Below, piece by piece: positions 20,825-33,522 of a DNA stretch of 64,000 nt. The stretch comes from Escallonia rubra (Eukaryota; Streptophyta; Magnoliopsida; Escalloniales; Escalloniaceae): contig JAVXUO010000523.1 in assembly GCA_033065855.1 (NCBI GenBank), forward strand, positions 62,001 to 126,000, in the 5' to 3' direction. The translations under genes were made by a program, and so were the position numbers. A model generated the notes under the pieces. It was given only the letters and a program-made list of their open reading frames with translations. It had not been told where the DNA came from and made no database searches. The stretch's first letter is position 1. The number at the start of each line of letters is the position of its first letter.

Positions 20825-23258
20825 CGTCTGAATGCTTAAGGTGCGGAACACTTTGACCGAGCAACGATGTTGAGCATCAGAGCGCTTTGACCGAGCAATG
20901 ATATTGAGCATGTTTGACTGCCGAGCGGGTGACGTATCGTGCCACTGGGATCTCTTAGCGGGCCCCAAGGTACGGTCCGAATAGGTTGTGAACATAGTTT
21001 AAACCCTTGCAAGAAATAAAAGTACGTGACTCAAAGAATATCGTTGAAAGAAATAAAGCATATGAAAGTACGACTATGTTGTTAACACAGAATTAGAGCG
21101 GTGTTCACACACTGTGGCCCCATTAGGGTTTTGTCAATTAGCTGACAGGGGTGTGCTGCACTGCGTGTCGCAAGTGAGCTTAAAACGTCAAAGCAGTCAG
21201 AAGCCCCGACTTGTGACGTGCTTGCACCACTTGACGCAATAGGTCTAGCTATAAGCGCACTGGAAGTAGCCTTCAGAAGGCTTTGCTAGCGCTAAAAATT
21301 ATAGTCGCTTAATTATTAGCGACGGATATGCACTATCAAAAATGCGCAAATCCTTTTAAAGAATGCGCAGCATGTTCAGTTCAATTGTGCATTGCAAAAG
21401 CTTAATGCTAAAAATAGCTTCTAGCGTATGCCAAATATATTTGGCCATGTAGGCCTTAAATCTAAATAGGCCTTTGTTGACCGGTTAAAAGTTCAAAACT
21501 TTTAAACACAGACTCTTGGGTCTTTAAACATAAATAGACTTTTTCCGCAGGCAAAAAGCCTAATAGTCTTAAAAAATCTGGCATATGTCTAATAAAAAAG
21601 ACCATGTGGGTCAAAAATATAAATATGCGTTTCTTGTGGGCCATAGAGAATTTAAAAAGGAAGAGTGGACCTCCGTTTGTATTCTGCCCGTCTTTTCCTT
21701 TGACTGGCCATTGGCCCGAGGTGGCAACGGTGCAATAGGGCAAGCTTCGTGGCCGGCGACGACATGAGAGTTAGATTAGCGTGGACCTTTCACCGGCATT
21801 GTGCAAGTCCATGTAGATTGGATTTGGAGTTTGAGGGTCACTGGAGGGACAGTCGTACTGTGGTATGGCCGTGGTGCCGATCTGTTGCCTCGGTGATGGT
21901 GCTAATTGCGGCAGGATCGTGAGAGGCTGATGAAAGAGTCAGTGTTGTGGCGCCTAGCTCCGCGTTGCTTTTTGTCCCGGTGGACTGGATCTAGCGAGCG
22001 ACGGCAAGATGGCGACGTGACAACATCGTCACGGTGGTGGAGTCTTGACGGCGCGGGTCTCCTGGCGGCGCTGTTGTGGCATCTTCCTCTTCTCTTTCTT
22101 TTTATTTTATTTTTTGTCTGAATGTTGCCTTCGCTGCTCTGACGGCCTCACGGCGGTGGTCGGCCCCAACTGGTATGGTGATCGTTGTGGTGGCGACGGG
22201 TAGATCGGGAGTGAGGCCGCGATGTTGCGGCTCCGGTGCCTCGCTGGAGGGCCTGCCATAGTGATGATGGCGAGGTGTCGTGAGATCAGTGAGTTTTTCG
22301 ACGGTGGCAAAGTGTTTCTTACGGCTGCGGTGGCATAGATTTGGAGCAATGGAGCCACGGTGGTGGCGGTCGCTTGGAGGCGCCACTGTTGTATGGTGGA
22401 CAACGACGTCTAAGAGGTCACGACGGCTGTGCTGGTGCAGCGGTAGTGTGGCCACTAGTTGGCGGAGGGGACTTTGCCGAATGGTGCCTCTGAGAGTCGC
22501 GGTTATGGCGCTGATCGACGCAAATCTAGCCGTGGCTGTTGTGACTATTGTGGCCACGGTGGCGGCGTTGCTATTGTTTGGTTATCGGCACCGCCACTTA
22601 TGATCTGATTTTTTTTCGATGTCGTAATGGTAGCCCTATGGCGACTCTACGGCTGATTTTGGTGGCTGTGTCGGCGCGAAGGTGAAGGGGCTGTCTGTCA
22701 CGGCGGTGACAGCACCTGCAGGTGCTACTGTAAGTCAAGATCGACGCTGGTCGGTAAAGGGCGTTGTCGCCGTTTCCTGGCAGTGGACGACGCTGAGGGC
22801 TCTGCTGATTTATTTTTTCTTCTTCTTGTGTCGCTGCTCCGGCGGCTTTGTGACAGTCGTCGGCCGTTCATGGTGCCCGCAACCCTGTAGGTGATGAATC
22901 CGGTAGTGTCATGGTTGCACGGGCATGGGCCTGCCCACGTAGGTGATGTTGACATCCGCGGCGCCGCTGCCGCTTATGGTTTTACCCAGGACGGCAGAGC
23001 AGCATTGTGGTGTGCCTTCTTCCATGTTGATACTCTTATTTAGAGGTGCCGTCGATGACTCGAAGGCATTTTGTTCGTTCTGAATTTTCTTCAAACAATG
23101 CGTTGAATTTTTGTGACGATAATTCAATCTGGAAACCTACCACAGCGGCGATTCTGTCGGTGGTTCTGACACGTTGTTGCCGGCAGTTTTGGATACAACT
23201 ATTGAATTTTCTTGAGGTCGATTGGCTAGGCTGGTGGGTCCCACGGATGGAGCCAATC

Positions 23259-23670
23259 TGTTGCTGATAAAAATATGCTCCGCGTATTTTCCGGAACCCG
23301 AGCTTGGACCGATGACATGCAAGACATAAAACGAATGACCGTCGGATGGGGTTCCCGGTGGAGAACTCTCAAATGCTTAAGTCAAAGCACAGTTACAGAA
23401 TAATAACTCTGAAAAAGCATGAAAGACACAATGTGTATCTGTATGCGTGTCATTGTCCCATACCTAGGGGGTAGATCCCTTTATATAGTGGTAGGAAGAA
23501 GAGTCATAGTATGACTGAGATGTGAACAAATCCAATCAGGATTGTATTAGGATCCTAAATGATGATGTGTCTATCTCTGATGATAGAGTTAGAATCCTGA
23601 TAAGATAATTATCAATCTCTCAGTTTGACTGGGATTGTCGAGTATTCTCCAATTTATTAGGAGTTATATT
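23259..23670 (-). repeat. LTR (right copy; 5' LTR by orientation)
   Basis: Starts TGTTGCTGATAAAAATATG and can be aligned with the left copy through GGAGTTATAT. The last bases of the outer edge differ from the left copy, so the end is approximate. Confidence 0.82.
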
Positions 23671-25386
23671 TGAATTATATTAGACATTATGGAGCGATAC
23701 AATATAGGAGATAAAGTTAGAGATAGTTGGCGAGAGGATTTAAATGGTTTAGCTAAAGTTATATCAACAAGTGTATACTTAACCATCTTTTCCAGGTGAA
23801 GTCAAGTACATATATCTTTCAAACCATGGTAATACCTCCGCACCAAAAACAAGCCTAGAATCCACAAACCCCCCTAACCCCCCTACGACTCTGCAACTCA
23901 AGCCTTGTGATAATCACCTTTTACGATGACCAATTGTTTATGACTGAAATCTTCTTAACTTAGATGAGTACAAAATAGTGATTAATAAATTGAGAGTTGA
24001 GAGAAATAGTGATTTGAAGAATGTTCGCTCTCAACTTAGAATTTGCTCACATGGATACTGACTTTAATATATGAAACTCGTGAGAAAGAACATATATAAT
24101 TGAAATCTTGAGCGTGAAAGGTTTTCTAAGGAATAGAGGATTAGAATATGGTATGCAAAAAGATTTAATAACTACAAAGGAATAAATGTAAAAAGTTTGC
24201 ATTAAGTTTAGAAAAGCTCTAAATCATTTTGTAAGGTAAAAAATGAGTACTAACCATTATTTGGTGCCCAAGCATGATATCCTGAAAAACCAACCAATAT
24301 TCCCGCTCTTCTGGTTGATGTTGTTCGTTGATCAAATAAAGTAACATTTTGCATTTTTAGGCCTGACTATTTGGTTGCATTATGCTTCGCTTCTCACAAA
24401 AATAGGCTTTCCTAAAATGACCTCAACTTCTTCTAGAAAAATTAGATTTTGCACCATGTTTAAGTTGGAAAGCTAACAAAAAGGTCTATTGAATAATAAA
24501 ATAGTCTATTCCACCTTGTTACCATTTTGATATGAATTTTCAAAATCAAATAATGATAATACTTATGTTTTATGCTTTCTTCCAAAGCCATGTTGGTTAT
24601 GCTTGTGATTTCTTAGCTGTGCTTGTTGTACTTTGTTTCCAAGACCAAATATTAGTTTGTACTATTTTCATTTGTATATTATTGCCTTTGCAAATGAAAT
24701 TTCCATTCGACCAAAAAAGAAAATAATTAGATAGTCTTATTAATATCGTCCTTAGAGCATGAGTTGGCTTTAAAGTTGATATATTTGCAAGAAACGTGTT
24801 TTTTCAGAAATATAAACTCGATGGCAATGCCTAAGTTATTCTAGGGCATTGTCATCAATCAAAGCATAAACTAGGGCCAGTCACATAAGAGTAAAGGACG
24901 CTTACAATTGAAATTATTTTAGCATATGCAGTCCACATGTCCAAGTTCTCAAACATGTCTCCATGTGTATGTATACTATACCTATGGTGCATGCAACAAA
25001 AGCACATAATATAACACATTTACTATGTTGTTGTTATCAATATAAGATTTAAACTCAGGTCATCCAACCATTTTGAATGGGGACACACATTTTTGCAACA
25101 TGGCATCTATCTTATGATCATTTTTAACTTATAATCACTTCATAGTTACTCTTATGCTATTGCATGTTTATAGCATGTTCTGATATGTTTTCATGTATCC
25201 TAATCTTGAAGGATTGTTTTTTTATTAACAAAATTAGACTTATCTCTAGATTATCTTTCCACATACATATCATGACCCAGCTTTCGCTGAGTATCGGTTG
25301 AGATAATAAGGAATTCTGAAACTTGTTCCAAATTTGTCACACCTTTATTTTTTAATATAGTAAGTATTAGATAGAATCTAAATGAA
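23671..25386. other. Intergenic, nothing recognised
   Basis: AT-rich. The open frame at 24532-24726 is short, hydrophobic, without splice context or recognisable domain, and I do not call it a gene. Confidence 0.55.
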
Positions 25387-25388
25387 TA

Positions 25389-25759
25389 CTCCCTCCGTCC
25401 CTTAAAGAGTGATCCATTTTATTTTGCACGTATATTAAGGATTTAGGTTATATATTGTGTGTCTTTCCCATTTTACCTTTTAGAGAGAGGGGGAAGATGG
25501 TGGGCCATGAGAGAGAAAATTGGTTGGTAGAGTGTTAAATGTGGAGAGAGAAATAGAATAAAAAGGTGTAAAGTGGTGGGCCCGGAGAGAGAAAATGAGT
25601 TGGTAGAGAATTAAATGTGGTGAGAGAAATAGAATAAAAAAGTATAAAAATAGTAAATATGTAAAAATACCTACCGAATCTTTCCTAATTTGGAAGTGAT
25701 CATTTTTTGTAGGACAGTCCAAAAAGAAAATATGATCACACTTTAAGAGACGGAGGGAG
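25389..25759. mobile_element. Stowaway-type MITE
   Basis: The 371-bp element starts CTCCCTCCGTCCCTTAAAG and ends CTTTAAGAGACGGAGGGAG, with TA on both sides (25387-25388, 25760-25761). Best-preserved ends of the four copies here, and the same length as the 13030 copy. Confidence 0.95.
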
Positions 25760-26711
25760 TATTAAAGTAGTCTTTTACAGCTTCCCACAAAGTAGGCTTG
25801 AGTTTGACTTCAGATAAGGTAGAACCAAGCATCCAAAGTTGACCAAAAAATCTGACAATCATTATTTCAATTTAACAATAAGTATTAGCATCCCAATAAT
25901 ATGCTCTCTAACATACCTGTCTTTACACCATCCCTGAGACATAGCCAAAAGTCCTAGGTTCCTCGGGAATGGCAAATATAAGGGTTTTGGGTCTTTTGTC
26001 TCCTAAAGTTGGTTTCCTTAGCCTCCGAGCACTTCAAGGCTATAAAATGACTAATAGCAAAATTGTCCTTTGGACTATACACTGTTTTACACGTTGCTCC
26101 CTATAATTTTAACTTCGACAAACTTGCCCCTTATATTTTGCAAACCACTACAGATCGCTCCAAAACCTAAAGCTCGTTCATTTTCGAGCGTTAAGTATGC
26201 ATGTGCACATTACGTAAACTTTTTCCTTGGATAAATTGGTATAATCACCACCACCCACTAATCTCAAGTTGGTACAATCCTCTCCAAAGCACCAGATATA
26301 CCTAACAAACACATAGATTGATATGAGGCAGGTAGATCTGGTGTTCTAAAGACGAACTTGGGGTGGTAGAGTGGTGTTGCTAGGGAGATCGATTGCAGAT
26401 TAGTGGTTTTATAGGTGGTGGAGGGCACGACACCATCATCCTACCTAAGTAATTGATATGGTGGTGGGTTTTGGGGGTAGTAATAGTGAGAAATTGATGC
26501 AATGATGGTGGTGGCAAGTTGTAGTGGCGTTGGGTTAATGATGATCATCATTAGTGGTTGTGGCGAAACAACATAATTAATAAAAGGAAAGATAGAAAAG
26601 AGGGATGGAGATGGTAGTGGAGGTGGCTTCTAGGTGGCTTCTAGACAGGTGGCGGGTGTGGGGGGTTGAATGGTCTTGGTGGTTGTGATGGGTATGGTGT
26701 TGTAATGGTGG

Positions 26712-27430
26712 TGTTGGAAAAAATAGGCTTTGATTTGTATTTTTCACAACAAAAATATTAACAACACTAGATGATTAAACATAGCAAGAATAATATTAAA
26801 TAATTGAAAGTAATTTTGTATAAACTCTTGATAAAATTCTATAATATAGAGTAGTAAAATGATATAAAATAGCTCGTTCCTGAGAGTCGTGACATAGTCA
26901 CTGTCCTAAAGACGTTATCGCCTTCCTACGTGCAGGTGTTGACGGCAGATAAAGTCTCCAAGATAAAACCCATTGACGCAGCTATGTCTCCTCCATGTGC
27001 ACGTCCACAGGAAGACGGTATGAACCAGTCCACGATCACGTTGCCCAAGTATAAAATATATATAATAGATATAGAGAAAAATACAATATGATAGTAGGGT
27101 ATAAAACACTAAGTTTTGGAAGCATAGTAGCTTCAAGACTTCTATATCACACCCCATGTCCTTATATAGATGACCAATCATAATCCATTTATTAGCAACA
27201 TAAGTAAGCTTAAAAACCTTTGTAACTCATGGAATAATCATAACCATTCCCAATAATGCCAAATAATAAAGTATATTATATACACCATAAACACATTTGA
27301 GTTAATAATACTCATTATTGCATTTGTAACTTATTTCATAATTTACATGTAAGTAAATACATATAGCCATAAATTGCAATATAATAACAATGCTATAATT
27401 TACATTTTATTTTATTAAAATATTCCAACA
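26712..27430 (-). repeat. LTR (left copy; 3' LTR by orientation)
   Basis: Starts TGTTGGAAAAAATAGGC and ends ATATTCCAACA. The - strand TATA motif CTATATAAGGAC lies near 27160. It holds a segment of about 20 bp (TTTTGGAAGCATAGTAGC) that the right copy lacks. Confidence 0.92.
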
Positions 27431-30116
27431 ATCCCCCACTATTTTGATAAAATAAAATGATGATTTAAAATACTTAAAAAGCCACTGATGAAATGTATAT
27501 AAAGTCTCATAGTTCCAACAAAATTTAAAGCATTTAAAAAAGTATCAATGAAAAATCATGATAAATTAAAATAAAACTCCTTCATTATTTTTTTTTCTTT
27601 CGCGAAATAAAACCATGGTTTATAAACTCATAAAGTAATAAAAATAAAAAATACATAAATAAGATGGGCAACTTGTACTGTGCAATAGGTGTTGGTGCCT
27701 TCCGGGCTTGAACCAACACTTAGTGTCGACAACTTCCATTTGAGAGAGCCGTAATGGACTACGCCTTGAATTAGGTCCCTTGGCCAAACTTCAGTTGTCA
27801 CACACACAATACTGATATGAGACTTAGTTCGCGGGTTAGCGCTATTAATGGCCATGCGCTTTTATCTTGATTCTCATGAGAGTCTTTAGGGAATGGCCCA
27901 TGGTTCCCACAGTCGCGGCCTCACGACCACTCTCACTTAGGTGAGTTCTCCAAGGGTATGTGTGACATGTACCTCGCGAAAATATTCGCCTCGGGCTTAT
28001 TCAGGGAAAATCCCTTCCTGAACGTCACACTAAGTAGCACAAGCACCGCATGGATGGGGACGATACACTCTCGTATTAACAAAAGGGTGCTACTTTTATC
28101 ACGAGTCACGCTCTACGGGTTGTTTCTACCCATTGAACCTTCTTCATGGGATCTCCAATCACAAAGGATGGGTTACTCCCGCTGGTGACTCCATGTGGGC
28201 TCACCCTATCCGCCTCCGGTGAAAAAGGATCTAGCCACTGTGCTAGTCCCGAGGCAAGTGGCGCAACTTTTATAAAGCCTCTATAACTTATTTTCTCTTC
28301 ATCGATGAAGTATCACAAGTCTGCAAAATTTTAAGGGCCTAATAGTGCACATCGAAGCAACATTATGGATCTCATCAAGTAAATCAAGTTTCAGTGGTAA
28401 CATCCACTTCGCTTAGCATCAAAGATGATACTAGTCAGTAGCCTCACTACTAGGAATCAAACCTTTGATCAGTAGTCTACTACTAGGAACTAGTCTTTTA
28501 ATAAATTGTGACCAGTAGTCTTTCACCTACTAGGAGCCACATTTTCCTCAACATTCGTCATGCTTCGCATAACATAATATCATATCAATTGCAACTTCAT
28601 AAAAATCCTCTAATAAGTTTCAAGAATTTTTGAATTTCAAATTTTGAAAAAGCTAGATAAAACCCTTTTACAAATATGGTTTTGAATTTGCAATCGTATA
28701 ATAAATATTTGGTATCCAAGATTTGAAATACCAATATTCAACACACCTCGTATTCTAGAAACCAAAACTTAGATACCATTTGAAATAGATAAAATATCAC
28801 AACTATAAATATCAATCAAAACAGCCAAGATAATCAGAAGCCAAAGACTTCGGTTATCATGATTTAACATCTTTACCAAAATATAATTTCAATCACTAAA
28901 CTTTGGCAACACTCTGCAAATTATTATTTTTTTCTTTCACGTTTTAAGCTTAATTATACGAAACAACCATACATGCCTAGAGATCCAAGCTAGCAAAGCT
29001 AAGTGCGAGAAATAGAAATACATGCATGAGATATATTACATAATCTCACTACGCGTACATGCACGCGACATGCTAAAATTGTATATACATGACTCAAGAA
29101 ATCATAATTATCTTCAAATCATGTACCCCCACATTTCACAGTCATGTATTTATCAAAGAATTTAACATTGAAATAAGGATTTTCATAATTTTATCAAACA
29201 ATTTATTTCATAGACACACTCAGCAAAATAAAATCAGATTCAAGTTACTTGTTTTACAAAAGTCGATAATCCCATGAAAAATTTTCTCTCTTGAAAGAGA
29301 ACTCCACAAACACTGACTTTAAGTGGTTTATCAAACTATAACTCTATATGTAAAATCTCAAAAAATCATTTTTTTTTTCAAACCAAAACCATGTATCAAA
29401 AATTAAAAAGGAATAAATATAGGTATTATCCAAAATACAACTACTTACAGACAAACATAATAATCTACAAGTAAAGACATCTGTGTTATTGTCACTAAAT
29501 ATTATGTCCCGAAAAAGTCATGGTATCACTAAATCTAAATATCCAATTTTTATTTGCTTTAGCATAAACCTTTTGAAAACTATTTAATTTATTTGCAAAA
29601 TCGATTTTAATGAAGCCCCCCCTTTTTAAAAAAATATTTTACCAAAGGAAAAGTGTCCCTTTTATTACACCGCTATAAACTATTTTTAGGTGGTCTCAAA
29701 AACTAAATCATGTAATTTTCAGACATTACAAAATGAGCTCATTAGCACAAAGGTGAAGTCCAGAAAATTTACACAAATACAAATATTTCATACAAGACTG
29801 AATAGACACATATTGTTTCACAATAATGCCTTGATACGAGAAGTCAAATCAATTACCTTTTCTTTTTAACCATCACGTTACCAAATTTAGTAACTCAAAA
29901 ATTACTTGCATGTAATTAGCAAGGAACCACACTATGTCACATAGTGTCAATTCAAATAACTAGATAAAAGGGGACACAAACAACACAAGATCTATGCTAA
30001 TACAACTTAGCACAAGCACAAAGTAATAGATAATCCCCAAATTCTTTATTTCTCCTTTGCAATATGACTGCATTTCATATTACTTGATTAACATGTGAAA
30101 CTACCAACTCTTGATA
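27431..30116 (-). other. Non-coding internal region of the LTR element
   Basis: No gag or pol similarity seen. A more GC-rich block (about 27660-28280) sits near the polypurine tract and is otherwise surrounded by AT-rich sequence. The open frames in it are short and on opposing strands. Confidence 0.55.
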
Positions 30117-32649
30117 CACTACAAGAAAACCAGCTTATGCCTACGGTACAGTACCGTAGGTATAGGTGCCATTTCCCGTAGGCATAGCCTATCCCTACGG
30201 TACTATACCGTAGCCAGAAGTGGCGATGCCCTAGATCTATGCCTACGGGGTTGAAGGTTATGCCTACGGTTATACCGTAGCTGTACTACCGTAGGCATAG
30301 CTCCTTATTTGTCAAAAAAAATATTTCGGAAATCATTTCCATGCTACACAGCACACACTCACGAACAGCCCTTCCCTTCTCCTTGCACACACTCAAACAC
30401 ACACTTACAAACCCACTAAAAACACATACTCTTCCCCCCCTTTTACAACCATTTCACTCACACACAAACACACACTATACCCATAAATATGAACCCAAAC
30501 ACCTAGCTGCAATCACAACAGTCCGCACCAAGCACGCCGCATTCACAAACGCACGCCACCATGCTGCACGGACCTTCTTTTTCCACTCCCAAACACCATA
30601 TTTTTCCCACCTTCTCTCATCTGTTCTTCATGAACCCACTTCAACCAGCTGCCCCTTTCTATGTACAGAAACCCATGAGAGGCACCCAGAAAAATATACA
30701 CATACACAGTCCCTAACACAGCTATAGCAGCCGTGCAAACACAGCCATGGCAGCCCCTCTATGGCTGTCCTCACTCTCTCTCCTTCTCTCATACACTCAC
30801 ATGAACCCACATATATTTACACTCACATATACACCCATTACCTGTACACATCCCACCATTTTTTGCCAACCCACAACACCACCATAAACCTTTTGGGAAA
30901 ACATGTCAAGAGTGCTTTGCCCACTCGTCAACATTGCTGCAGCAGTAAAAACAGCTTTTGAAACTTTAAGTGGAAACAGCTCCATCGCATGTGAGATACA
31001 TGCACCGCCAAAATCGTGTCCTACCAAAATGACCTGCATAGATCAAGAAGAAAGGAAAACAATAATCAACTTACTTCCTTTTCCCACATAAAGAAAAATA
31101 TGATTTAGTTATTTGAAGCACAAATCCAGACCAACAAAACCTTATAGCCGCCACAAGAAGTTAATGTTTTGTAGAAGTTCAGAAAGTTAGACAATAAAGA
31201 AGAACATTGTTGATTCTCATTGCATAAGCATGACCTCGATCATATCTGCAGTCAGAATACTGTAAATATCGAAGGGAAAAACAATACATCACTGTCACAG
31301 GAATACGCATTTCGCTAGTGTCGATACAACAGTTCAATGCTGGGATGTTAGATTTCAAGGGGTGGTTTAATGAAGAATAACCAAGCTTCTAACAAGCTTA
31401 AGCACATCTTGTTTCTTCAGAACTTATGGAAAACTCGGTGGCAAATGGTTTGATTTACTAAGTTATAGTTTTGGAACATGATGGATTGGTCTGTTTTCAA
31501 TAATTAGTGCCCCTTCTAAACAGAATGAAATGTAGTAAACAGAGCATTTGTTCTAATTTTACTGGAAAACAGACTAATGCAGAAGTAATAAAATTTAGAA
31601 ACTTTAAAAGGAGAGTCGGAAGTTTTCCTCACGAAAAGCAAAAACCCAAAAACAAAGGTCTTTTTTTGAAATCCTCAATTTTTTGCATAACTTGAGATCA
31701 GATATAAAATTCAAAAAGTCCGAGATTCCAATTTTGATCTTTCATAAAACCGCACCTCGATACAAATGATTTTGGAAGAATATATTAGATTAGAAGATAA
31801 CCTTCTCTCCATCAGCAAGCTTTTCCAGAAAATCGGTAAGAGGCTTCACATATTGCGAGAGACTTGTGATGCTGTTTGTGTCAAATGAATGAATTCCAGA
31901 ACCCGTTAAATCAACGGCAGTAACTCTGAAACCACCTTCTTCTAAATTAGAAAAGCAACCTTGATGAACAATCGAAAATGCTCAATTGATAAGAAATGCA
32001 CAATCAACATTCCGAAATGCTCAATGACCTCAATTAACAATCTAAAAAGCTCAATTGGGAAAGCAAGTGATCAATTAACAATCTGAAATGTGTACCTAAA
32101 TCTGAAAATGATGAAGGCAGTTGATTAATTGACCGGTCACCGATCACCGGTCGGCGACGCGTCGTCGACGCGTCGTCGCCGGCAGTGGGTTCTTGGCCGG
32201 TGGAGTCCTCACCTCGAAGACCTCTTCGCCGGTCCATCTCCATCTCCTTCCATGGCTCCACTCCGACCACTCGTTCCAGATCTGAGCTCTCCTCAACAGA
32301 GAGAGTCGGCTGGTGGAGGTGAAAGCCCCTGCCGGCCGCCGTGTCGGCGTGTGAGCGTGTCGCCGTCGGGGGTGATGTCTGCCGTCTTCGGTTTGGTAGT
32401 GGGTGAGAGACTGAGAGACAAGTCACAGAGAGACAGAGAGAGTCGTGCGTCTGTTGGGGGGAAGAGAGAGAGAGAGGGAGTTGCCACACTTCTGCCCCCA
32501 CGGTAAGCACCGTCGTGACTGCTCTTCCAAACCGAAGCAGCACGAATAGCCACGGTACAAGTCGTAACCGTAGGCATACATAACTTGTACCTACAGTTCC
32601 TTTTATACCGTAGGCCTTCTCGTCACCATAGGACAGTTTTGGTGTAGTG
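30117..32649. mobile_element. Non-autonomous CACTA (En/Spm) element carrying gene exons
   Basis: Starts CACTACAAGAAAA and ends GGTGTAGTG, with 3-bp duplications ATA at 30114-30116 and 32650-32652. Subterminal blocks (30136-30300 and 32560-32640) are packed with TATGCCTACGGTA and its reverse TACCGTAGGCATA, the usual CACTA arrangement of transposase-binding repeats. At 2,533 bp it has no transposase. It carries two exons and the intervening intron of a methylesterase-like gene on the - strand. It sits inside the LTR element and is therefore younger than it. Confidence 0.93.
30890..31941 (-). pseudogene. Captured methylesterase (MES11-like) fragment, two exons and an intron
   Basis: Exon at 31802-31941 encodes EEGGFRVTAVDLTGSG... 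to KLADGEK, preceded by a pyrimidine-rich TTTAG acceptor and followed by a GT donor. Exon at 30890-31033 (144 bp) follows a GCAG acceptor, encodes VILVGHDFGGACISHAMELF and AAAMLTSGQSTLDMFSQK, and ends at a GT donor. These are consecutive exons of the plant methylesterase/SABP2-type alpha/beta-hydrolase family. The nucleophile elbow reads GHDFGG, with Asp where active enzymes have Ser; I recall this in some members of the chloroplast-predicted MES11-15 clade, so it may come from the parent gene. Retained introns show capture at the DNA level. About 95 of some 350 residues are present, with no start, lid or catalytic His. Confidence 0.88.
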
Positions 32650-32652
32650 ATA

Positions 32653-33171
32653 ATTTTACATCTTTGTAGGGATGCTACTATTTTAAAAAAAGCTTTAGAA
32701 CTATTACTAGTCTTCTAACCGGCATACCAAAATAATGATCCTAATAGTAATTAAACACAATGGAACCTCATGTGGTGTATAACCCAATTTTTTATTTCAA
32801 AAGTTGTATCGCTCCAAAAACATAACTCATAAGGTATGCATATTCTCTTACTCATTTTATTGCAAGTATCAAGTATGTAATTAGATGATTACAAGTTAAA
32901 ACTTACCTCGAAGTGATATGAAAATATCACTGTCTCGTACCAATATTCAATTTTGTTCGGAGATTTTCATGACCAACATAAGTGATCTTTACAAGTGCCG
33001 CCATCTGAACTTTGCGTCCAAGACTTTGACGTCTTGTATCTCGACCGTCGTACTCATGACAGGAGGCAAAAACTTGGTCCATGTGAAATTGTGTAAGCAA
33101 GAACACAATAGAGTTTGCCAACAGCCCAATAGTTGCCAATCTCTTGCGACACTTCTTTCCTGCTCTACCGA
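32653..33171 (-). other. LTR-element internal sequence, unassigned
   Basis: Lies between the CACTA insertion and the captured MYB-like fragment. I recognise no domain. Confidence 0.4.
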
Positions 33172-33330
33172 TCTACCGATCACTTTCTCTGCTAAGTGTG
33201 CCCACTTTCTCACTCCATGTTTCTTCACCAGCCTTATCAATTTCCTGTCTTCTTCATCTGTCCATTGGCCCTTGATCAGAGCCTGATCAAGGCTCGAATC
33301 CATCGGCCAAGAAACGCAGCTGCCACCCTC
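33172..33330 (-). pseudogene. Captured R2R3-MYB fragment (first repeat)
   Basis: The - strand encodes LIKGQWTDEEDRKLIRLV followed by KKHGVRKWAHLAEKVIGR. This is a MYB R2 repeat: GQWT-EED start, spaced tryptophans, and the GVRKW...LAEK helix characteristic, from memory, of the MYB64/98/119 group. The second repeat and C-terminus are absent. It sits inside the LTR element's internal region in the same orientation, so it is a carried host-gene piece rather than a locus of its own. Confidence 0.75.
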
Positions 33331-33522
33331 ATGGCCACCAATTACTTGGGCACCACCACGAGAAGGAGAGTCCAAAACCACAGGGAGTCATCGGTTGCTC
33401 CATCTCCAATTGCTCCATAATTTATAACGCTAAAGGAAGCAGATGATAAGAGGTCTTTTGTGGCACCCAAAGCAGAGGAGACCACCACCACCATGCATAA
33501 CACCAAGAAAACGGTCTAATGA

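Larger units (their letters stand above)
18654..20994 (-). mobile_element. Solo LTR nested in the outer LTR element
   Basis: Starts TGTTGCCGAGGAAAG, ends GGTTGTGAACA, and matches the solo LTR at 8935-11074 at both ends and through much of its length. Flanks read TAGTG (18649-18653) and TAGTT (20995-20999), a 5-bp duplication with one mismatch. A TATA motif on the - strand (CTATATATAG near 18994) gives - orientation. The 2.34-kb length includes an hAT insertion of about 0.6 kb. Confidence 0.8.
16802..23670 (-). mobile_element. Non-coding LTR element (LARD-like), outermost of a nest
   Basis: Two direct repeats of about 410 bp bound the element. Just inside the left repeat the - strand reads GGAAGTGGGGGGCT, a polypurine tract; just inside the right repeat the - strand reads GATTGGCTCCATCCGTGGGA, like the primer-site junction I recall in some plant Ty3 elements. 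Both point to - orientation. I see no gag or pol similarity in about 3.7 kb of own internal sequence, so it looks non-autonomous. The internal region is split by a solo LTR (18654-20994). About 30 differences over 410 aligned bases suggest roughly 3 million years at a commonly used plant rate. No clean target-site duplication was found. Confidence 0.75.

Noticed and set aside
22102-22557. A 151-residue - strand open frame and overlapping + strand frame
   Set aside because: GC-rich low-complexity sequence inside the old LTR element, with equally long frames on both strands and no domain.
30341-30727. A 128-residue open frame near the CACTA left end
   Set aside because: Low-complexity CA-rich sequence (THTLTN-type); no domain and no conservation signal visible.
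32034-32543. A 169-residue - strand open frame in the CACTA element
   Set aside because: High GC with CTCTCT repeats, open on both strands. It does not resemble the N-terminus of methylesterases, and no splice sites join it to the captured exons.
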